A DNA stretch of 64,000 nt. It comes from Crocinitomicaceae bacterium. Its GTDB lineage: Bacteria; Bacteroidota; Bacteroidia; Flavobacteriales_D; Crocinitomicaceae. The position numbers and the translations under genes were made by a program. Numbering within the stretch: position 1 is the first letter of the stretch; each line of letters begins with the position of its first letter. A model generated the notes under the pieces. The model was not told the DNA's origin, did not search any database, and saw only the letters and a program-made list of their open reading frames with translations. The stretch lies in assembly GCA_024643365.1 (NCBI GenBank), contig JAHENC010000002.1, positions 207,877 through 271,876 of the forward strand, in the 5' to 3' direction. Positions 59,369 to 64,000 of this stretch are shown here, piece after piece.

Positions 59369-60311
59369 AATCACGAACGAGGTAGCTTAACGCTTTCCCT
59401 ACGATTAAAGAATCCGTTTCAGAGATGGGAGCTGCTTCTGTCAAATTCAAATAGGCTACCTGTTTTTGTGTTTTCACAAAGTGTTTTGTGAATTGACGCA
59501 CTTGATCCAATGACCAGCCACTTGGAGAAAGCGCGCTACTCGGCATATACGCAATGGAATCCATATCGATTTCTAGTCCAACCTGAGTGTCTGAATGAAA
59601 ATGACGAAGAATGTTCGACTGATCGTCTAACAAATTTCTCTGCTGAAACAGGTAGGATTCATAATATGAATGGAATATTTGGTCACTCTTCAAGGCCTCA
59701 CGAATGAACGCATTGTTATACGCCTCATGCAATCCTAGAACGGAATAATGCAGCAATACACCTTCCTCTATTGCTGTTGAAAAAGAATTTCCGCTGTGAC
59801 GAACTTCCGTTGAACGCAAATCCGCATGGGCATCTAGGTTAATAACCGCCAATTTTTTGTGTGTTGAAGCCCAGCGCATCAAGGCTAGGGCATTATTATG
59901 ACCACCCCCAACAAAAATTGGGATCTGATTAGCATTGACGTAAGTTTCTAAAATAAGTTGTAAAAAGGCATCTAATTCAGAGACTTTATTAGTCTGTCCC
60001 GACATACCTTGTTCCACCTCGACAACTTCACCCAAAATAAAAAGTGACTCATTCGGATACTCTTCGTGTACTTGTGTATTCAAAAAAGCCGTCGCAAATG
60101 CCGGAAAGGCAAATTGAGCACCAATTCTACCGTTATTCGCTAACGGACCGCAACATTCACGTATGCCAATGATCACATATTGTGCAGTAGAAAGAGACTG
60201 TTTAAGTAGGTAGTCACCCATACGTACTTCACCTGCTCGAGGAGCATAGCTATTTTGAATAAGGGAAGAATCCCATGATTGAAAGGTGAAGCTTGAATTA
60301 TGACTATTCAT
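59355..60311 (-). CDS. Ureohydrolase (formimidoylglutamase/arginase family)
   Basis: A 318-residue protein with the family metal sites: GGGHNNA (about 137-143), NLDAHADLR (manganese ligands D, H and D) and EIDMDSIAYMP in place of the canonical SxDxDxxDP, so one or two ligand positions differ. Candidates are formimidoylglutamase (HutG, histidine degradation), agmatinase or arginase; no hut genes are adjacent. It overlaps the thioesterase gene by 8 nt and is co-transcribed with it. Confidence 0.85.
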   Translation of the reverse strand: MNSHNSSFTFQSWDSSLIQNSYAPRAGEVRMGDYLLKQSLSTAQYVIIGIRECCGPLANNGRIGAQFAFPAFATAFLNTQVHEEYPNESLFILGEVVEVEQGMSGQTNKVSELDAFLQLILETYVNANQIPIFVGGGHNNALALMRWASTHKKLAVINLDAHADLRSTEVRHSGNSFSTAIEEGVLLHYSVLGLHEAYNNAFIREALKSDQIFHSYYESYLFQQRNLLDDQSNILRHFHSDTQVGLEIDMDSIAYMPSSALSPSGWSLDQVRQFTKHFVKTQKQVAYLNLTEAAPISETDSLIVGKALSYLVRDFTGI

Positions 60312-60723
60312 TTTCGAGTATGTTTAAAACAAATGTAGGGATTGGAATCGGTTTCATGGAGTTTGCATCGACAAAAACAAGAGTCGTTTCAGCATCATTT
60401 AACAAAATGCCTTCTTCGTTCCAAACTTCATATTGAAAATAAATTCGCGTCCCCTGAAATTTGGTGATGATTGTTCTGATTTCCAATACATCATCGTATT
60501 TAGCCGCTTGCAAATAACGCATATGGAATTCTGTAACTGGTAATAAAATTCCACTTTCCTCTAAAAGTTTATAAACAATCCCCAATTCTCGTAGTGCTTC
60601 GACACGTGCAACCTCAAAATATTGAGCGTAATTTCCGTAATAACAAAAGCCCATTTTATCCGTTTCGCTGTAACGAACACGCAGTTTTGTTGAAAACCTT
60701 TTTTTTGCGTTTTTTTCATTCAT
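60304..60723 (-). CDS. YbgC/FadM-type acyl-CoA thioesterase (hot-dog fold)
   Basis: A 139-residue hot-dog thioesterase: RVRYSETDKMGFCYYGNYAQYFEVARVEALRELG is the 4-hydroxybenzoyl-CoA thioesterase-type motif with the catalytic Asp in ETDKMG. YbgC-type enzymes cleave acyl-CoA or acyl-carrier protein; the substrate is unknown. It is divergent from dnaA, and its 3' end overlaps the ureohydrolase start. Confidence 0.9.
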   Translation of the reverse strand: MNEKNAKKRFSTKLRVRYSETDKMGFCYYGNYAQYFEVARVEALRELGIVYKLLEESGILLPVTEFHMRYLQAAKYDDVLEIRTIITKFQGTRIYFQYEVWNEEGILLNDAETTLVFVDANSMKPIPIPTFVLNILENE

Positions 60724-60965
60724 AGAACGAAATTAAAAATTCCACCGAATCTTTTGTAGAATGGAGGAAAGAATCGTAAATTAGCTATGACTTCAGTATT
60801 AATTTTAGATTACTAAAATTTATTCTTTACATGTAAAATAAATTAAATAATCAAGGGGTATTTGATTTTTTTTTTAACTTTTTTATGTAAATATTTGTCC
60901 TCTCTTTATTTCAAGATACAATACGAGAATTTTCACTCGAATTGAAAGCAAGTGTAAATAAGATT
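60724..60965. other. AT-rich intergenic region between divergent thioesterase and dnaA
   Basis: About 240 nt, very AT-rich, with long T runs (60867-60880 region) and no ORF. No consensus DnaA box (TTATCCACA) was found, so an origin is not supported here. It should hold the dnaA promoter; TAAATATTTG near 60888-60897 is only a poor -7 match. Confidence 0.5.
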
Positions 60966-62408
60966 ATGTTAAAAACTATGAGTATAAGTCACGAAGCGGC
61001 ATGGGATGCCTGTTTGAAAGTTATTAAAGATAATATTTCATTGCAAGCGTTTAAAACTTGGTTCGAGCCAATCATTCCTACGAAATTAGAGAATAATGTA
61101 TTGACGATTCAAGTACCTTCGCATTTCTTTTACGAGTGGTTAGAACAACACTACATTGTATTACTGAGAAAAGTTGTAAAAAAAGAACTTGGATCAGAGG
61201 GAAGTTTAGAGTACAGCATTGTTATGGAGAACAATTCGCGTACATCTAATCCTTATACGGTGAAGATACCTGCGAATAATTCCAGTAACTTAAAAAATGC
61301 ACCCGTTAATCTTCCGATTAACGTTAACGAGAAACAAATACGCAATCCGTTTATCATCCCCGGATTGAAAAAAGTTAACATAGAATCAAACTTAATTCCA
61401 AACTTCACTTTCGAAAACTTTGTAGAAGGAGAATGCAATCGTTTGGCTCGCGCTTCGGGATACGCTGTGTCGAACAAACCAGGCGGAACGGCATTCAATC
61501 CACTTTTATTATATGGTGGCGTTGGACTAGGAAAGACACACCTTGCTCATGCGATTGGTATTTCCATAAAAGACAACTTCCCAAATAAAACAGTTTTATA
61601 CGTTCAGTCAGAAAAGTTTGCCCATCAATTTATTGATGCCATTAAAAATCAAACAACGAATGACTTTGTACACTTCTATCAAATGATTGATGTACTTATC
61701 ATTGACGATGTACAATTTTTTGCTGGAAAAGAACGAACGCAAGATGTTTTCTTTTCCATTTTCAATCACTTGCACCAAAACGGAAAACAAATTGTCTTAA
61801 CTTCAGACAAAGCTCCAGTCGAAATGCAGGGAATGGAACAACGTTTATTGTCTCGATTCAAATGGGGACTTTCCGCAGATTTAGGAACTCCAGATTTAGA
61901 AACACGCATCGCTATTCTAGAAAAGAAAATGTACGGAAGTGGTATTGAATTACCACGTGAAGTAGTAGAGTATTTAGCGTATTCGATTAATACGAATGTA
62001 AGAGAAATTGAAGGTGCTTTAAACACCTTACTTGCGCAAGCATCATTGAACAAAAAAGCCATAACATTAGAATTGGCTAAACAAATGGTGGATAAGTTCG
62101 TGAGAAGTACTGCACGTGAAGTTTCCATTGAATACATTCAAAAAGTAGTATGTGATTATTTCGATTTACCAATTGAAATGCTCAAATCAAAAACTCGTAA
62201 ACGAGAAGTTGTTCAAGCGCGTCAGATTTCCATGTATTTCTCTAAAAAAATGACTAAGTCTTCTTTAGCAAATATCGGAGCACATTGCGGTGGGAAAGAT
62301 CACGCCACTGTTTTACATGCTTGTAGAACGGTTGTGAACTTATCTGAAACGGATAAACAATTCCGCCATTATTTAGAAGAATTGGAGAAAAAACTTACGA
62401 TTCAATAA
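60966..62408 (+). CDS. dnaA: Chromosomal replication initiator DnaA
   Basis: A 480-residue DnaA. Domain I (about 1-85; WDACLKVIKDNISLQAFKTWFEPI) binds partner proteins; a linker follows; the AAA+ domain has Walker A GGVGLGKTH and Walker B VLIIDDVQF; domain IV ends with GGKDHATVLHACRTV, the DnaA-box-binding signature. It opens the origin and loads the replicative helicase. ATGs at 60966 and 60978 are both possible; a TTG at 60942 is less likely. It is followed by the phosphatase and methyltransferase genes, an order I recall from other Flavobacteriia. Confidence 0.98.
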   Translation: MLKTMSISHEAAWDACLKVIKDNISLQAFKTWFEPIIPTKLENNVLTIQVPSHFFYEWLEQHYIVLLRKVVKKELGSEGSLEYSIVMENNSRTSNPYTVKIPANNSSNLKNAPVNLPINVNEKQIRNPFIIPGLKKVNIESNLIPNFTFENFVEGECNRLARASGYAVSNKPGGTAFNPLLLYGGVGLGKTHLAHAIGISIKDNFPNKTVLYVQSEKFAHQFIDAIKNQTTNDFVHFYQMIDVLIIDDVQFFAGKERTQDVFFSIFNHLHQNGKQIVLTSDKAPVEMQGMEQRLLSRFKWGLSADLGTPDLETRIAILEKKMYGSGIELPREVVEYLAYSINTNVREIEGALNTLLAQASLNKKAITLELAKQMVDKFVRSTAREVSIEYIQKVVCDYFDLPIEMLKSKTRKREVVQARQISMYFSKKMTKSSLANIGAHCGGKDHATVLHACRTVVNLSETDKQFRHYLEELEKKLTIQ

Positions 62409-62435
62409 GAAACGTTTACTTATCAAACTCTTTTC

Positions 62436-62909
62436 ATGACACGCATACTCATGGTATGTTTAGGTAATATCTGTAGGTCTCCCATGGCTGATGGATTGTT
62501 ACGTCGTAAAGTTAAAGAAGAAAAACTCAATGTATTCGTTGACTCTGCCGGGACAGCTAATTATCATATTGGCAAAAAACCAGACTCACGCATGTGTCAA
62601 ACAGCAAAAGTAAACCAGACTAATATCGATGATTTACGTGCAAGGCAATTCGCTGTTCAAGACTTCGATCTATTTGATAAAATTTATGCAATGGACGAGG
62701 AGAATAAAGAGAACATCCTTCGACTTGCAAGAAACGAAAACGACATAGCCAAGGTTGAATTATTATTAAACGAACTCAATCCTGGAGAAAACTACGGTGT
62801 TCCCGATCCATATTACGGAACTATTGCAGATTTTCAAGAAGTATATACATTATTAGATCATGCCACAGATGTGGTTATAAGCAAAATAAAAAATGGCACA
62901 ATTAGGTAA
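62436..62909 (+). CDS. Low-molecular-weight protein-tyrosine phosphatase
   Basis: A 157-residue LMW-PTP with the P-loop CLGNICRS (Cys8 nucleophile, Arg14) and general acid Asp124 in VPDPYYG. It dephosphorylates phosphotyrosine, often on polysaccharide-export kinases, but no such kinase is nearby. It overlaps the downstream methyltransferase gene by 17 nt and lies 27 nt after dnaA. Confidence 0.94.
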   Translation: MTRILMVCLGNICRSPMADGLLRRKVKEEKLNVFVDSAGTANYHIGKKPDSRMCQTAKVNQTNIDDLRARQFAVQDFDLFDKIYAMDEENKENILRLARNENDIAKVELLLNELNPGENYGVPDPYYGTIADFQEVYTLLDHATDVVISKIKNGTIR

Positions 62910-63609
62910 CCTCTATTTAATCCCCAATACATTAGGCGGGGAATCAGTTTCAGACATATTGCCTGCGGACGCACAAAAAATCGCTACTAGTTTACGCTAT
63001 TTTGCCGTAGAAGAAATCAAATCTGCTAGGCGATTACTTCGTAAAATGGATCGTACTTTCCCCATTGATGATTCTCAGTTTTTCATCATCAACAAACACA
63101 TGAAAGAATCCGAATTAATGAAAATCCTTTTGATTTTAATAAAAGGGGAAAACATCGGGATTATTTCTGAGGCTGGATGTCCAGGAGTAGCTGACCCAGG
63201 AGCTGAATTAGTTGCACTTGCACACACACAAAATATAAAAATTGTTCCATTAGTTGGGCCATCTTCAATCCTACTTGCATTAATGGCAAGTGGTTTCTCC
63301 GGACAGGAATTTTCATTTCACGGATATTTACCCCGTGAGCGTAAAGAACGAATTAAGAAATTGAAGGACTTTGAAATGGACACGAAAAGAAGTGGCAAAA
63401 CGCATATTTTTATGGATACACCATTTAGAAACATGCATGTTTTAGAAGACATGCTCAATGATTTGGGGGACAGCTGTCAACTATGCATAGCATCGAATGT
63501 TACCTTGCTCACTGAACAGATTCGCACAATGAGTGTCAAAGATTGGCGAGAAAAAGCTTACGACATTGGAAAAATTCCAACAATCTTTTTGATTGGAACA
63601 GCTCAATAA
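62893..63609 (+). CDS. Tetrapyrrole-methylase-like SAM-dependent methyltransferase (RsmI-related)
   Basis: A 238-residue protein of the tetrapyrrole methylase fold: GNLYLIPNTLGG at the N terminus, ISEAGCPGVADPGAELVALAH and VGPSSILLALMASGFSGQEFSFHGYLP. It is related to RsmI (16S rRNA C1402 2'-O-methyltransferase) but shorter than E. coli RsmI (286) and of a Bacteroidota type, so substrate is uncertain. Its ATG lies within the phosphatase gene. A terminator follows. Confidence 0.87.
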   Translation: MAQLGNLYLIPNTLGGESVSDILPADAQKIATSLRYFAVEEIKSARRLLRKMDRTFPIDDSQFFIINKHMKESELMKILLILIKGENIGIISEAGCPGVADPGAELVALAHTQNIKIVPLVGPSSILLALMASGFSGQEFSFHGYLPRERKERIKKLKDFEMDTKRSGKTHIFMDTPFRNMHVLEDMLNDLGDSCQLCIASNVTLLTEQIRTMSVKDWREKAYDIGKIPTIFLIGTAQ

Positions 63610-63615
63610 TTTTCT

Positions 63616-63639
63616 AAACCACCTACGGGTGGTTTTTTT
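63616..63639 (+). terminator. Intrinsic terminator after the dnaA-phosphatase-methyltransferase cluster
   Basis: Stem AAACCACC/GGTGGTTT with TACG loop and seven T. Confidence 0.9.
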
Positions 63640-63894
63640 ATGCGCAATAACTTTCAATTACAGACAACAAGTTTTTTACCCATTTCAAAATCAAATTAGA
63701 TATTCAATAACACCTTTAAAATCGCGTATTTCGATGGATCGTTCAGGAAGAAAACGTATAGGCAAACTATAAGAGGAACTTCCGGGTGTTTATTCTGGTA
63801 AAAGCACAACGAATAAGCCCAGGATTGCTCATCTCTGTGTTGAACATCCGCGGGAATAAAAATCCGTCCATGGAGATTCAGAAAATATAGGACA
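63640..63894. other. Unexplained intergenic segment, possible gene remnant on minus strand
   Basis: No ORF with a start codon and recognisable product. One minus-strand frame stays open for about 60 codons (starting after the hairpin at 63895-63928 and including HGRIFIPADVQHRDEQSW) but has no ATG and ends at a stop near 63702. It could be a decayed gene fragment or chance. Confidence 0.35.
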
Positions 63895-63928
63895 TAAAAA
63901 AACCCTGATTCTTGCGAACCAGGGTTTT
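63895..63928 (-). terminator. Intrinsic terminator for an unseen minus-strand gene to the right
   Basis: Minus strand: 13-bp stem AAAACCCTGGTTC/GAATCAGGGTTTT (one G-T pair) with a GCAA tetraloop and a T run of seven. The gene it serves lies beyond or at 64000; only about 70 nt of its 3' region are visible and not identified. Confidence 0.75.
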
Positions 63929-64000
63929 AAAAGCGGCGTCTCGCGATGATTCGCGATTACTCTCACCCATCGAATGTGAAATTAGTGTAAGATTCAGAAA

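Overview
The window looks like ordinary chromosome from a member of the Bacteroidota, most likely Flavobacteriales; a Crocinitomicaceae/Fluviicola-like genome would fit, but that rank is inference. Support: moderate-to-low GC, promoters of the TAnnTTTG (-7) type with no obvious Shine-Dalgarno sites, secreted proteins with type IX secretion tails of both sort types (type A at 15548-16657, type B/CHU_C at 12854-14635), carboxypeptidase-regulatory-like TonB receptors, a two-gene MetH, an HU-CCDC81/SPOR protein and the gene order dnaA - low-Mr phosphatase - tetrapyrrole-methylase-like methyltransferase. No prophage, insertion sequence, CRISPR array or island was seen.

Layout. 1-3.3 kb: rlmH (cut by the window edge), NifU-domain and Mrp Fe-S assembly genes, a lipoprotein, DUF423 and Bcp peroxiredoxin. 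3.3-9.8 kb: recA behind a perfect dyad, a lipoprotein, thioredoxin, a membrane pyrophosphatase with a Cys/Met-rich tail, an alkyltransferase-like protein and a MetB-type PLP enzyme. 9.8-18.1 kb: a LytTR regulator with a TPR histidine kinase, T9SS cargo proteins, an outer-membrane barrel and a kelch-like membrane protein. 18.4-19.2 kb: a 123-bp tandem repeat next to tRNA-Arg, tRNA-Pro and tRNA-Ser. 19.3-33.3 kb: purM, xseB, a TerB/J-domain protein, htpG, an SDR, an M1 peptidase, pgk/gap, a lipoprotein, a papain-like peptidase, an HU/SPOR protein and kdsB. 33.3-38 kb: two paralogous TonB receptors. 38-45.9 kb: dprA, dgkA, a SAM-I riboswitch driving split metH, rnhA, a YdeI-like gene, ruvC and a DEDD exonuclease. 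45.9-53.5 kb: free Met-R-sulfoxide reductase, envelope lipoproteins, an EamA transporter, an aldo/keto reductase, a TrxR-like ferredoxin reductase and an orphan histidine kinase. 53.6-58.8 kb: thyA-folA, the pepT-holA-rsmE chain and a transglutaminase-like gene. 58.9-64 kb: a lipoprotein, a ureohydrolase, a thioesterase, dnaA, a phosphatase, a methyltransferase and a right edge with no convincing gene.

How genes work together. DNA maintenance is well represented (recA, dprA, ruvC, rnhA, xseB, holA, dnaA, ATL), as is folate/methionine C1 metabolism (thyA, folA, split metH under a SAM riboswitch, metB-like) and redox/thiol repair (bcp, trxA, fRMsr, FNR). Genes are tightly packed: several convergent neighbours share their stop codons and several co-directional neighbours join through TAATG.

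The least ordinary items are the Cys/Met-rich extension on the pyrophosphatase, the perfect 9-3-9 dyad at the recA promoter, the tRNA-3'-end-containing 123-bp tandem repeats, and a recurring promoter layout with the -7 box only 4-5 nt from the ATG, which predicts leaderless mRNAs. No clear new multi-gene system was found.
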